Shown one piece after another: positions 53,097-62,264 of a DNA stretch of 64,000 bases (its first letter is position 1; each line of letters starts with the position of its first letter). The notes beneath the pieces were generated by a model. That model worked only from the letters and a program-made list of their open reading frames with translations, was not told the DNA's origin and ran no database searches. The stretch spans positions 682,001-746,000 of the forward strand of contig BOPV01000001.1 of assembly GCA_018332375.1 (NCBI GenBank), written 5' to 3'. Origin of the DNA: Roseiterribacter gracilis. GTDB lineage: Bacteria; Pseudomonadota; Alphaproteobacteria; BOG-932; Roseiterribacteraceae. The translations under genes and the position numbers were made by a program.

Positions 53097-53120
53097 AATT
53101 TGTCCGTACAAATTCGGACA
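53097..53120. promoter_or_regulatory. Two overlapping palindromes upstream of the TonB/OmpA gene
   Basis: AATTTGT-N4-ACAAATT (53097-53114) and TGTCCG-N8-CGGACA (53101-53120) are both exact and share bases. They begin 61 bp before the receptor start, in a 351-bp space with no gene. A TetR- or LysR-type operator is a reasonable guess. Confidence 0.45.
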
Positions 53121-53387
53121 GGCCTTGGCGCCCGTCGCAAGAAGGCCAGCAATTCCGTTGAGGCGGAAGGGTTTGTTCCTATCCACCTGTTGCTGGTGGG
53201 CCACAGAATGCGGCCAGCGAGTGGATAAACGCCTAATGCGAGCGCGCGCGGAGGATGCGTGCGCGACCTACGGGGGGCGCCGAGGTTGCAAGACTCCGCG
53301 ACCGTCCTTCGGCGGCGCTGCGCTTTGGGATTCCGATCGCCGCGGGGCGCCGACGCAGACTCGGCGCGACTCACGGACGGGCGCTGC

Positions 53388-54299
53388 ATGCTTGGACCAA
53401 TTCTCGCAGTTACGCTGCTGACCAAGAGCCTCGGCGTGGTCGAGCACGCCTATGTCGATCAGCTTGGCTATGAAGTCGTCGAACGCGGCGAGGTCGGCGC
53501 GTCGCTGGCAAAATTGTGGGATGCGCCCAAGGCAGCCGGCCGCAAGACCATCGTGGTCGCGCCAAAGCGATCGGACCAAGCGACTGCGCGCGTGTTGTTG
53601 CGTTTCATCGAAGCGCCCGACCTGCCGCACGCGACGCCGCACGCGACGACGGGCTGGAACGTCGTCGAACTCAATGTCGGTAAAGTCGACGAGCTGGCGA
53701 AGCGTCTCGAAGGATCGTTGTTCAAGCGTCTGGCCGGCCCGGCGCCGTTGCCGTTTAACCCGGCCATTCGCGCGATGCAGCTGCGCGATCCCGATGGCGC
53801 GCTGGTCTATATGACGCAAGTCGACGACTCGCCGTCGACCCAGCATCTGCCGCGCACCAGCGAAGGCGTCGGCAGCGTGTTCATCATGGTGATGGGCGTG
53901 AATGATGCGGCCGACGCGGTCGCGTTCTTTCACGACACGTTCGACGTCGAACTGACCAAACCGTTCGCTTTCAAGTCAAAGCTGCTGTCGATCCCGCTCG
54001 GCCAACCCGACGATCACGAATTCAACCTGTCGCTCGCGCGGCTGCCGGGGAAGTTCACGGTCGAAATCGACGAGCTGGGCAAGGCGGCAGGACCGCGCGT
54101 ACGCACCGCCGGCGATCTTCCCAGCGGCATCGTGTCGGTGAGTTTCGCTGTCGATGCGCTACCGACGAAGAAATTCGACTATGTCGCGCCGCCGGCACAT
54201 CCGGGCGGCGCGCCGTATCATGGTGCGCGCACGGTCACGGTTCGCGCACCCGGTGGTGCCTGGTTCGATTTGGTCGAGACGAAGAAGGCGGTTCCTTAG
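53388..54299 (+). CDS. VOC-superfamily (glyoxalase/dioxygenase-like) protein
   Basis: This 303-residue protein has two repeated beta-alpha-beta-beta-beta VOC modules: about residues 1-140 (LGPILAVTLLTKSLGVVEHAYVDQLGYEVV) and 160-300 (GVGSVFIMVMGVNDAADAVAFFHDTF). Canonical His/Glu metal ligands are not obvious, so it may be a binding protein rather than an enzyme. The ATG at 53388 starts at the first module. No strong ribosome site is visible. It is convergent with the beta-helix gene by a 4-bp overlap. Confidence 0.7.
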   Translation: MLGPILAVTLLTKSLGVVEHAYVDQLGYEVVERGEVGASLAKLWDAPKAAGRKTIVVAPKRSDQATARVLLRFIEAPDLPHATPHATTGWNVVELNVGKVDELAKRLEGSLFKRLAGPAPLPFNPAIRAMQLRDPDGALVYMTQVDDSPSTQHLPRTSEGVGSVFIMVMGVNDAADAVAFFHDTFDVELTKPFAFKSKLLSIPLGQPDDHEFNLSLARLPGKFTVEIDELGKAAGPRVRTAGDLPSGIVSVSFAVDALPTKKFDYVAPPAHPGGAPYHGARTVTVRAPGGAWFDLVETKKAVP

Positions 54300-56539
54300 A
54301 CGCCGTCGAACTGCATCGGCACGAACGCACCCATGACCGTCAGCGGCGCAGTCAGCGCGTGGTTCTCGGCCGACTCCGAGAAATTGGCGAGAAGGTTCGC
54401 GCGCGACAGGCCGTGGGCCAACGCATCGACCTGCACCGCACGACCGGCGGCGTCGGGCAGGCGCCCCAGCACGTTCTGGTACAGCGCATCGACATAGGCG
54501 CCGCTATCGCCGGCGCCGAAGCGTGCAACGAACTCCGCCGAGTTGAGGAAGTTCTGGGCCAGCTGCACCAGCGACGTTCCATTGGTCAGCGCGTCGGCTT
54601 GCACTTTCAAGCCGCCTTCGTCGGGCTGCCGTCCAAGCGCGGCGGTGTAGAGGCGGTAAGCTTCGCCGACCAACGCTTTCGGTCCGAGATCGAGCAGCAA
54701 CATGCCGTCGCTGAACTTCACGCGCTGCACGCCGGTCAGCGTATCGGTGCCGTTGACGCCGCTGATGATGGTCGAGGCGCCGCTGGTGGTGATGGTGGAC
54801 GAGGCATAGCTCTGGTTCGGCATGATGACGGTCGTGCTGGCGCTGCCGCCAACGATATTGTCGTTGCCGCTCGTGCTGGTGATGACTTGTTCGACGACCA
54901 TGCGCTCGCGCGGGGCATTGCTGACCCAAAGATCGGCAGCCGACAAAGCGCCGGCGCTGATGTTTTTCAGATGCACGAGATTGCTCGTTCCGACCCAAAT
55001 GTCGGTGCCGTCGCCCGAGGCCTTGAACTGGATCGTGCCGTCGCCGACCGCGGTTGCCGGCAGGCCAAGCGCCGTCAGATCGATCCGGTCGTGGCCAAGC
55101 TGGAAGTCGTTGATCACCGAACCGGCCGCGGCGTAGCTGCGGAACACAAACGCATCGTCGCCGGTGCCGCCGATCATCGTCGTCTGGGTCGAACCGGCGA
55201 TCAGCGTGTCGTCGCCGGCGCCGCCATCGAGGGTCGAGCGCTTGTCGCCGACCAGCACGTTGTCCAGCGCATTGCCGGTCGCAATGCCCCAGGTCGAATT
55301 GTTGAGCACGAGATTTTCGACGTTGCTCGGCAGCACATAGGACACGTCGCTATAGATCGTGTCGGTGCCGGCATTGCTGGCTTCGGCGACCAAGGTCTTG
55401 TTGGTGTGCACGATATAGACGTCGTCGCCGGCGCCGCCCGCCAGCGTGTCGGGACCGTAATTGCCGCTCAGTCTGTCGTTGAGCGCGCTACCGCTGATCA
55501 CTAGGCCTTTGCCTGCACCGCTGAGCGCGACGCCGGTGGTCGTCACCGCAGTGATGTCGTTGGCGTAGGCGTGCGACGAAATCCCGTTCACCGGCACCAG
55601 CCAACCGGCAAGCCAGGCTTTCAGTACCGTAACCGACGTTGGCGCGGCCGGATCGGTCGAGTTCATGAACAGATTGTCGTGCGCTGCGACCGGGCCGTTG
55701 AAAGCGTTGGTCGTGGTCTGGCCCCAGATCGTGTTGCCGTCGACCGTCGCAAGCGCATCGGGCATCGAGTTCGCGACGACCATGCCGCCGGCACGGTCAT
55801 TGACGATGACGTTGCCTTCCACCGTCAGCGACGAGTTGGGCCATTTTGTCGTCTGCTCGCCGCCGAAATGAATCGCGACCGGATTGTCGCTCTTGGCGCC
55901 TTGATAGATGTAGTTGCCCTTGATCACACCGACGCCGCCCGACGGCATGTCGATCGAATAGGACGTCGTCGAGTTGCCGTCGTCGAAAATATTGTTCGTC
56001 ACCACCGTGACCGCGGCGCGGCTTTTTAGATGGTGGCCTTCTTTCTGCTCGGCGAAATACGAGTCAGTGACCGTGACAGATGCGATGTGGTTGACGTAGA
56101 CGCCGTGCGTATACCCGTCGCCGAAGCCGTTGCGTTCAAAGCGGCTGTTGCTGATCACCAAGGTCGCGTCGGCATTGTCGCCGGTCAGGATGCCTTCTTC
56201 ATTGTCGTGGAAATAGCAGTTCACGACTTCGAGATGGCCGTCGCTCATGCGCACGCCTTCGCCGTTATTGGCGCTGGCGGTTGCTCCGGTGAATTCGAGA
56301 TTCTCGAGATGCACGTTGCCGTGCGTGATCAGAATCGCCTTGCCGTTGTCGAGCCACTTGGTCGCTTTCAGAACGACCGGGCCGCCGACGCCGATCACAT
56401 TCAAATCGTGATCGATCGATGCGCTGTCGTTGATGTACGTACCGGCGCGGACATAGACGGTGTCGCCTGTCTTTGACGCTTTGATGGCCGAAGCAATCGT
56501 CTTGTATTGCTCGTTGGCGCCAACCCACAAATCGGCCAT
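54296..56539 (-). CDS. Secreted right-handed beta-helix protein with RTX repeats and DUF4214 domain
   Basis: This 747-residue protein lacks a Sec signal, as expected for a type I-secreted protein. Residues 1-330 form a parallel beta-helix (YKTIASAIKASKTGDTVYVRAGTY, then NSRFERNGFGDGYTHGVYVNHIASV). Residues 355-470 carry calcium-binding RTX-type repeats (LAGGAGDDVYIV, LDGGAGDDTLIAG, MIGGTGDDAFVF). A linker leads to a DUF4214 domain at 640-740 with two similar units (AYRLYTAALGRQPDEGG and ALYQNVLGRLPDAAG). It is likely an extracellular or surface polysaccharide-binding or lyase-like protein. No T1SS genes are present here. Confidence 0.85.
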   Translation of the reverse strand: MADLWVGANEQYKTIASAIKASKTGDTVYVRAGTYINDSASIDHDLNVIGVGGPVVLKATKWLDNGKAILITHGNVHLENLEFTGATASANNGEGVRMSDGHLEVVNCYFHDNEEGILTGDNADATLVISNSRFERNGFGDGYTHGVYVNHIASVTVTDSYFAEQKEGHHLKSRAAVTVVTNNIFDDGNSTTSYSIDMPSGGVGVIKGNYIYQGAKSDNPVAIHFGGEQTTKWPNSSLTVEGNVIVNDRAGGMVVANSMPDALATVDGNTIWGQTTTNAFNGPVAAHDNLFMNSTDPAAPTSVTVLKAWLAGWLVPVNGISSHAYANDITAVTTTGVALSGAGKGLVISGSALNDRLSGNYGPDTLAGGAGDDVYIVHTNKTLVAEASNAGTDTIYSDVSYVLPSNVENLVLNNSTWGIATGNALDNVLVGDKRSTLDGGAGDDTLIAGSTQTTMIGGTGDDAFVFRSYAAAGSVINDFQLGHDRIDLTALGLPATAVGDGTIQFKASGDGTDIWVGTSNLVHLKNISAGALSAADLWVSNAPRERMVVEQVITSTSGNDNIVGGSASTTVIMPNQSYASSTITTSGASTIISGVNGTDTLTGVQRVKFSDGMLLLDLGPKALVGEAYRLYTAALGRQPDEGGLKVQADALTNGTSLVQLAQNFLNSAEFVARFGAGDSGAYVDALYQNVLGRLPDAAGRAVQVDALAHGLSRANLLANFSESAENHALTAPLTVMGAFVPMQFDGV

Positions 56540-56618
56540 GCAGCAAACTCCCGTTCCGCGTTTCTCCGGAGACGGGTGATGTTTCGTCGAGTCAGGGTTT
56601 CAGGCGCCTTACGACACT

Positions 56619-57509
56619 TCAACGCTGTTGATTGAGGCTGGCAACGAAGGCGCCGCCGACGATCAGCGCCGATGCGATCCACAATTTTGAACTGGCCAAT
56701 GCAGTGCCCGCAGCGACGAGAATGAACGTCGACAAAAGCGGCGTCGCATAGGCAAGCGAGCCCAGCATCGTAATGTCGCCGCGCTTGCAACCGTAATCCC
56801 AGGCGACGAATGCGAGCCCCAACGGCAATAGGCCGATTGCAACCAGGCGCAACCATTCGCCGGCGCTCGGCACCACCGTCGCTTCGGTTGCGACATGACA
56901 AAGCGCAGCGAGCAGTGCGGTCGCGGCGCAGCATCCGATCACCGCGTCAGACGGCACGTCGGCGATGCGACGCGACAGAACCGAATAGCCGGCCCAGGTC
57001 ACCGCCGCAGCAAGCGCCAGCACATAGCCGATCGGCGCACCGTCGGTTGCGCCGTCGCTGCTCGGCGCGACCAGCAACACCGCGCCCGCAAGTCCCGCCA
57101 GCGCACCCAGCACTTGCCGTGCGCGCAATCGATGCCCCGGCAGCAGCGAAGCGAACAACACGATCAGCAACGGCCACAGATAGTTGAGCAGATTGACCTG
57201 CGCTGCCGGTGCGGCGCGAAACGCCAGCACGTAGAACAGGTGATAGAAAAACAGCCCGCCGATCCCGAGCAGCCAGGCGCGCAACGGCACGCGCCGCAAC
57301 ACGCGCAGATCGCCGCCGGATGCGAGGCGCACGATGATCAACGCAACCGCGCCCAACCCGAACCCGATCGCCAGTAATTCGAAGGCGGGCAGGCGCGTGA
57401 GCGAGGTGGTCAGCCAGGCCAGAGTCGCCCACATCGGGACGGCTGTCGCGCCCAGCCAAGTCGCACGCCGTGTATCGGCATGTGAACGGGCGGTGGGAAT
57501 CACGGTCAT
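56619..57509 (-). CDS. EamA/DMT-family transporter
   Basis: This inner-membrane exporter of the drug/metabolite transporter superfamily has 296 residues and ten predicted helices in two EamA repeats. The first repeat ends near NYLWPLLIVLFASLLPGHRL and the second contains AWDYGCKRGDITMLGSLAYATPLLST, the YddG-like signature. It is transcribed away from the EF-hand lipoprotein, 52 bp to the divergent start. The substrate, possibly aromatic amino acids, is a guess. Confidence 0.85.
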   Translation of the reverse strand: MTVIPTARSHADTRRATWLGATAVPMWATLAWLTTSLTRLPAFELLAIGFGLGAVALIIVRLASGGDLRVLRRVPLRAWLLGIGGLFFYHLFYVLAFRAAPAAQVNLLNYLWPLLIVLFASLLPGHRLRARQVLGALAGLAGAVLLVAPSSDGATDGAPIGYVLALAAAVTWAGYSVLSRRIADVPSDAVIGCCAATALLAALCHVATEATVVPSAGEWLRLVAIGLLPLGLAFVAWDYGCKRGDITMLGSLAYATPLLSTFILVAAGTALASSKLWIASALIVGGAFVASLNQQR

Positions 57510-57561
57510 CAGACGGTGCTACACTCTCGCTTCGGGCTGCGAAAGCAGCGAAGCTGGAGAC

Positions 57562-58266
57562 ATGACTCGCCAAGCGCTGACGCTCATCCTGCTCGCCACC
57601 ACCCTCGCAGCCTGTTCCGGCAATAAGCTAGATCCGTACAAGCGACCGCAGATCGTGATCTCGCCCAACGCCGAACCATTGGCGCTTGGTGACGACAAAA
57701 GCTGCAAGGCGGAACTCGTCGCCTGGTTTGCGCGCGTCGATACCAACCATGACGGCTTTATCGATCGGGCCGAATTCATGGCCGATGCGCGCCGCTGGTT
57801 CGCCGAAATGGATCAGGACAAAAGCGGCTATGTCACCGCCGCCGAACTCGCTGCCGTGCGCGAGAAGAAGTTGCCGTTACCCGCCGCACCGCCACGGCGT
57901 CCCGAAAGCGACAACGCCGCCAGCGAACGTCGCTTGCCGCCGCTGCGGCAGCGGTTCGATCCGATGTATGACCGCTACGGCGATCGTTTGAATGCGGGCG
58001 AAGGCCAAATGGGGCAGGGCAGCGCGCGACGCGATCGCACGCCGACCGATCTGCCCGATCGTCCCAAGTCGGGCTTGCGCAATGGCGTTGCCGGCGAGCC
58101 CGATCCGGTGATGGCGGCCGACGCCGATCTCGACTTCAAAGTCACCGCGATCGAATGGGATCTCTATGCCGGTTCGAACTTCAATTGGCTGGATCGCAAA
58201 GGCACTGGTCGTCTGACGCAGGACGACGTCGCGGTGAGCTGCGATATTCCGCTGTCACGGCGCTGA
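57562..58266 (+). CDS. EF-hand calcium-binding lipoprotein
   Basis: This 234-residue lipoprotein has lipobox LAAC (Cys at about residue 18). Two adjacent EF-hand loops read DTNHDGFIDRAEF and DQDKSGYVTAAEL (about residues 60-97), spaced as a pair. Two weaker loops are ADADLDFKVTAIEW and DRKGTGRLTQDDV. A Pro/Arg-rich linker separates them. It probably senses or stores periplasmic calcium. CTGGAGA lies five bases before the ATG. It is convergent with the second EamA gene by 35 bp. Confidence 0.82.
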   Translation: MTRQALTLILLATTLAACSGNKLDPYKRPQIVISPNAEPLALGDDKSCKAELVAWFARVDTNHDGFIDRAEFMADARRWFAEMDQDKSGYVTAAELAAVREKKLPLPAAPPRRPESDNAASERRLPPLRQRFDPMYDRYGDRLNAGEGQMGQGSARRDRTPTDLPDRPKSGLRNGVAGEPDPVMAADADLDFKVTAIEWDLYAGSNFNWLDRKGTGRLTQDDVAVSCDIPLSRR

Positions 58267-58301
58267 ATTGTGCGTCTGGCCGGCGCCCGCGCGCGTGGCG
58301 A

Positions 58302-59234
58302 TCAGTTCTGCCGTTGGCTGGCACAAGAAGCAGCGGCAATGGCAGCGCCGCGCTGACTGCGAAACAAGAAGCTAAATCGCGCATCCGTCGCCGTCGCCGC
58401 AGCGGCGAACAAAATAATTGCGCCGCCGACAAGCTGCAGCGGCTGCAAGTGGCGGTCGAGCACGACATAGTCGGCGAGGATTGCGACGATCGGATAGACG
58501 AATGACAGCGCGCCGATCAAATGCGTCGGCAGCCGCTGCATCGCGCCGTACAGCACGATATAGAGCAGCCCAGTGTGCACGACGCCGATCGTCACCAGGC
58601 ACAGAAATCCGTGCATGTCGGTCGCAAAGCCGCCATCGCCGGCAAATGGTGCCAGCATGACGATTCCGACCGTCACCTGAATCAAAGCGATCAGATGCGG
58701 CGGCACGCCTTTGAGCTGCTTGGCGACGATCGCGACGGCGGCGTAGAAAAACGCGGCGCCCAGCGCCAGCAGAATGCCGCCGAGATAATCGGTCCCGATC
58801 GTCGTGTCGTTCTTTGCGGCAACGATCAGCAGCAATCCGATGAACGCGACAACAAGCCATCCGACTTTGGCGACGGTCGGTTTTTCGCCGAGCAGCAGCG
58901 CGCCCAACACGACCAGCATGAAGGGCTGCGTGTTGTAGACGGTGGTTGCGATCGAAATTGACGTGCGCGGGAAGGCTGCGAACAACAGCAACCAGTTGAC
59001 GACGAGAAACACGCCGCCCAGCACCGCCAGCGCAAATTGCCGCTTCGTCATCACGTCGCGGCGCAGAAACCCCAGCGCGGCGCAAACCGCCAGCAAGGTG
59101 AGCGCGCCAAACACGCAGCGCCAGAACACGACGTCGGTGAAGCTCTGCCCGGACAGAACGACGAACACCCCGATCGTGCCCGACACCGTCATTGCGCCCG
59201 TCATTTCGATCATGCCGCGCGTCTTTTCCTGCAT
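58302..59234 (-). CDS. EamA/DMT-family transporter, next to Lrp regulator
   Basis: This inner-membrane exporter has 310 residues and ten helices. TTVYNTQPFMLVVLGALLLGEKP ends the first EamA repeat, and the second begins GGILLALGAAFFYAAVAIVAK. The ATG at 59234 has a GAGGAT site. It is divergent from the Lrp/AsnC gene across 130 bp, the arrangement of Lrp-controlled amino-acid exporters. The likely substrates are amino acids, by analogy only. Confidence 0.87.
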   Translation of the reverse strand: MQEKTRGMIEMTGAMTVSGTIGVFVVLSGQSFTDVVFWRCVFGALTLLAVCAALGFLRRDVMTKRQFALAVLGGVFLVVNWLLLFAAFPRTSISIATTVYNTQPFMLVVLGALLLGEKPTVAKVGWLVVAFIGLLLIVAAKNDTTIGTDYLGGILLALGAAFFYAAVAIVAKQLKGVPPHLIALIQVTVGIVMLAPFAGDGGFATDMHGFLCLVTIGVVHTGLLYIVLYGAMQRLPTHLIGALSFVYPIVAILADYVVLDRHLQPLQLVGGAIILFAAAATATDARFSFLFRSQRGAAIAAASCASQRQN

Positions 59235-59364
59235 CACATCCTCACCGTTGACGCACACAGGATGACAGGCGTGATCCGGCGATTATATAAGACGGCGATC
59301 GAATTTCGGTCGCTTCGCTTTCGAATGGAAAGTCGATCGGCCGTTCGGCTTAGGAAAATGAAGA

Positions 59365-59805
59365 ATGCTCGACGCAACCGACCGAAGCATCCTCGCAGCG
59401 CTTGCAGACAATGCGCGCCTGTCGCTGAAAGAGCTGGCGGGCGTCGTGAAGTTGTCGTCGCCCGCGGTCGCGGAACGACTGCGACGGTTGGAAGAGCGCG
59501 GCGTGATCCGCGCCTTCACGATCGAACTGGACCCGCAGGCGCTCGGCTATCCGCTGCAGTCGCTGGTCCGGCTGCATTCGCTGCCGGGCAAGCTGCACAT
59601 CCTGCAAGCGCAACTGGCTGCGATTCCGGAAATCGTCGAATGCGACAAAGTCACGGGCGAGGATTGCTTCATCGCGCGGCTCTTCGTGCGCACGATCGAG
59701 CAGCTCGATGAGATCCTCGAAGGCATCAGCAACAGCGCGACGACCAACACGATGATCGTCAAAGCCCAGCCAGTGCGACGACGTCTGCCGCCGCTGGCTG
59801 GCTGA
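59365..59805 (+). CDS. Lrp/AsnC-family transcriptional regulator
   Basis: This 146-residue regulator has an N-terminal HTH (DRSILAALADNARLSLKELAGVVKLSSPAVAERLRRLEERGVI) split by natural loops. A C-terminal RAM ligand-binding domain has LPGKLHILQAQLAAIPEIVECDKVTGEDC. AGGAAAAT lies before the ATG. It is divergent from the EamA exporter and is probably its activator or repressor. The intergenic region has a CGATCGAA...TTTCGGTCG near-palindrome and an AT-rich TTATATAA box at about 59282-59291. Confidence 0.9.
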   Translation: MLDATDRSILAALADNARLSLKELAGVVKLSSPAVAERLRRLEERGVIRAFTIELDPQALGYPLQSLVRLHSLPGKLHILQAQLAAIPEIVECDKVTGEDCFIARLFVRTIEQLDEILEGISNSATTNTMIVKAQPVRRRLPPLAG

Positions 59806-59810
59806 CGCGA

Positions 59811-61148
59811 CTATTCCGTCGCGGGCGCGTCGGGGCCGCTCAACGCGACTTGCAACACGACTGCAAGTGCTGCACGCAACGTTGCAAGCGGCGGTGATGC
59901 CAGCGCGATACGCACCGCATTGGGGCTGGACCGGCCCGTGTTGAAGACCGGCGCTGCGGTCATTGCGATGCCGCGTTTGACGCAAGCGGCGACGAAGGTC
60001 TCTGCGCGCCAAGGCTCGTCCAGCTCAAGCCAGACATGATAGCCGCACACGGGCGCAATGAGTTTGAGCGGTGCCAGCATCTCGGCTGCAAGACGCACGC
60101 GCTGCGTGGCGTCAGCGCGCTTCTGCAAGGTCAGCTCGTCGACCAACCCATCGGAAATCAAGCGGCACACGGCTGCGAGTGCCAAGCCGTTGGGCGCAAC
60201 CGCACGGGCGCGCAACGAAAGCACGACCTGGTCGTGCAACGGCGGCGGCAGGACCAACATGCCGACCGACATGCCGGGCGCGACGCGTTTGGACAGGCTT
60301 TCGACAAAGATCACGCGGTTGGGCGAGAAGCTTGCCAGCGGCGGCGGCGCTTGCGCTTCGAGATACGAATAGATGCCGTCTTCGATCGCGATCAGGCCGG
60401 TCGCTTCGAGGAAGCGTGCAAGCTCGATCCGCCGATCCGCCGGCATGGTGCGCGTCGTCGGGTTGTGCATCGTCGGCTGCACATAAATGCCGGCGAGCTT
60501 GTGCGATGCGTGCGCTGCTTCGAGCGCCGCGACCGACATGCCGTGCGCATCCATCTCGATCGGCACCGGCACCAGACCCAGCTGCAACGCCATCGCCTTG
60601 GCCATCGGATAGGTCAGCGCTTCAAAGCCGATACGGTCACCGGGTTTTGCGATTGCGGCCAGTGCAGCGCCGATCGCCTGACGTCCGCTGCCGGCAAACG
60701 CGATCGCGTCGGGTTGCGGCTGCCAGCTGTTGCGACGGAGAAAGCGCGCGACAACGGCGCGCTGTTGTGAGTCACCTTCGGGAATCGCCAATGTCTGCAT
60801 CGCGTCGAGCGATGCGTCGCGCAACAGCGCGCGCAAACAGTCAGCGATCATGCGCGACTGGTTCGGCAGGATCGGCCAGACGCGTTCGAGATCGAGCAGG
60901 GTCGGGCTATCGGCCAAGACGCCCGGCCAGCTGGTCGGCGGCACTTTCGCCCGCACGAAGGTTCCGCGCCCGACTTCGCCCATCGCCAGGCCGCGGCGCA
61001 CCAGCTCGGCATAGGCGCGGCTGGCCGTCGAAACCGCGATGCCGCGGTCCCAGGCGTAGCGGCGCTGCGGCGGCAGCTGCTGGCCCGGCTTCAACCGTCC
61101 GGTTTCGATGTCGCGCGCCATCTGATCGGCGAGCTGGCGGTAATCCAT
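59811..61148 (-). CDS. MocR-type GntR/aminotransferase-fold regulator
   Basis: This 445-residue regulator joins an N-terminal GntR winged HTH (LKPGQQLPPQRRYAWDRGIAVSTASRAYAEL) to a PLP-binding fold type I domain. The PLP lysine is in VESLSKRVAPGMSVG and the aspartate region in LIAIEDGIYSYLE. The ATG at 61148 has GGGGAGG eight bases upstream. It is divergent from the TSUP permease, its likely target. Five GCAAT pentamers between the genes are the probable binding sites. Confidence 0.9.
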   Translation of the reverse strand: MDYRQLADQMARDIETGRLKPGQQLPPQRRYAWDRGIAVSTASRAYAELVRRGLAMGEVGRGTFVRAKVPPTSWPGVLADSPTLLDLERVWPILPNQSRMIADCLRALLRDASLDAMQTLAIPEGDSQQRAVVARFLRRNSWQPQPDAIAFAGSGRQAIGAALAAIAKPGDRIGFEALTYPMAKAMALQLGLVPVPIEMDAHGMSVAALEAAHASHKLAGIYVQPTMHNPTTRTMPADRRIELARFLEATGLIAIEDGIYSYLEAQAPPPLASFSPNRVIFVESLSKRVAPGMSVGMLVLPPPLHDQVVLSLRARAVAPNGLALAAVCRLISDGLVDELTLQKRADATQRVRLAAEMLAPLKLIAPVCGYHVWLELDEPWRAETFVAACVKRGIAMTAAPVFNTGRSSPNAVRIALASPPLATLRAALAVVLQVALSGPDAPATE

Positions 61149-61173
61149 GTACGAGCCTCCCCGGGCGACCGGC

Positions 61174-61216
61174 GCAATATTGCTCCGAGGGCAATGTTCC
61201 GATTGCACCAGATTGC
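61174..61216. promoter_or_regulatory. Cluster of five GCAAT/ATTGC pentamers, likely MocR operator
   Basis: GCAATATTGC (61174-61183), GCAAT-N6-ATTGC (61191-61206) and ATTGC (61212-61216) lie between the divergent MocR and TSUP genes. Repeated short boxes are usual for MocR regulators. Confidence 0.6.
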
Positions 61217-61240
61217 CCCTTAGCACGATATCGCGGGGTT

Positions 61241-61993
61241 ATGGAGGACATTCGTTTCATCGCCGTCGGAGGTACGACGGTCTTGCTTATCGCGCTGGTT
61301 CGCGGGGCCTTCGGTGGAGGTTTCGGGGTCATCGGAATTCCGCTTCTTTCGCTGGCGGTCGATCCGGTGCGCGCGGGGGCATTGCTAGCGCCGCTCTTCT
61401 GTCTGATCGATTTGTGCTCGCTGCCGCACTACCGGCCGGCGACCTGGTCCAAGCGTGATCTCGCGCCGCTTCTGCCCGGATTGCTGGGTGGGATGGCGTT
61501 GGGCTTCTTCACCGTCACCCATGTCGACGTGCGCGCGATCATGATCCTGATCGGGACCGTGACCCTGGCCTTCGCGGTGCGTTGGTTTTTGGCCGGCGCC
61601 ACGGTCGACGCCGCGCGGCAGGCGCGGTCGACGCCGCGTGCGGTACTGTTCGGCGGCTTAAGCGGCTTCACGTCGTTCGTCGCGCATTCCGGCGGACCGC
61701 CGCTTGCGATGTATCTGCTGCCGTTGGGCTTGCCGAAACAGGTCTATGCCGGAACCTCGAGCGCGTTCTTCGCAGTCGGCAATCTCGTCAAGCTGACGCC
61801 GTGGTTGGTGATCGGCGCGTCGTTGCCGGGATTGGGAAAACAGACGCTCGAATTGGCGTTGTTCGTGCCGCTTGGCGTTTGGCTGGGACAACGGCTGCAC
61901 AATCGCCTGCCGGAGCGGCGTCTGTATCAAGTCTGCTACGCGCTGCTCGTCGTCGTTGCAGGCAAGCTGCTGATCGACGGCGTGATCGGCTGA
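61241..61993 (+). CDS. TSUP-family (TauE/SafE) permease
   Basis: This 250-residue inner-membrane protein has about eight helices and the TSUP signatures GFGGGFGVIGIPLLSL-like (here ALVRGAFGGGFGVIGIPLLS) and GGLSGFTSFVAHSGGPPLAMYL. The family exports or imports sulfite, sulfoacetate and other small anions. The ATG at 61241 is preceded by CGCGGGGTT rather than a perfect ribosome site. It is probably controlled by the divergent MocR protein. It is 50 kb from the sau-like cluster, so I do not link them. Confidence 0.87.
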   Translation: MEDIRFIAVGGTTVLLIALVRGAFGGGFGVIGIPLLSLAVDPVRAGALLAPLFCLIDLCSLPHYRPATWSKRDLAPLLPGLLGGMALGFFTVTHVDVRAIMILIGTVTLAFAVRWFLAGATVDAARQARSTPRAVLFGGLSGFTSFVAHSGGPPLAMYLLPLGLPKQVYAGTSSAFFAVGNLVKLTPWLVIGASLPGLGKQTLELALFVPLGVWLGQRLHNRLPERRLYQVCYALLVVVAGKLLIDGVIG

Positions 61994-62032
61994 CTGACCG
62001 ACGCGGTCAGCATCGAATGACCGCCTACGCGG

Positions 62033-62152
62033 TCAGTCGCAGCTGAGCAGATAGTTCGGATCCATCTGCGCGCTGCTGATTCCGGTGCCGGTCAATACGG
62101 CCGGGACAAGCAGCGACAACAGGATGGCGATGAGGACGAAGATCGCTTTCAT
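62033..62152 (-). CDS. Small hydrophobic exported or membrane peptide (39 aa)
   Basis: This short protein has an N-terminal hydrophobic segment (KAIFVLIAILLSLLVPAVL) and a short polar tail ending LLSCD. Charge and hydrophobicity fit a signal-anchored peptide. No strong ribosome site is seen and coding evidence is modest. The region upstream (62153-62264) holds nothing I recognise. Confidence 0.4.
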   Translation of the reverse strand: MKAIFVLIAILLSLLVPAVLTGTGISSAQMDPNYLLSCD

Positions 62153-62264
62153 GTGCGCGAAGCTAGGCGCACAGCATTTTCCGTCGAAACGAGTTCTCCT
62201 TATCGCGTCCGTGAGGTTCGTGCGCCGTTGAGCGCTACAGAACGCGATTGTGAATTCGGCGGAA

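Noticed and set aside
60071..61240. Possible long N-terminal extension of the TSUP permease
   Set aside because: The extension lies antisense to the MocR gene and is Arg/Ser/Ala low complexity. The permease fold begins at the ATG at 61241.
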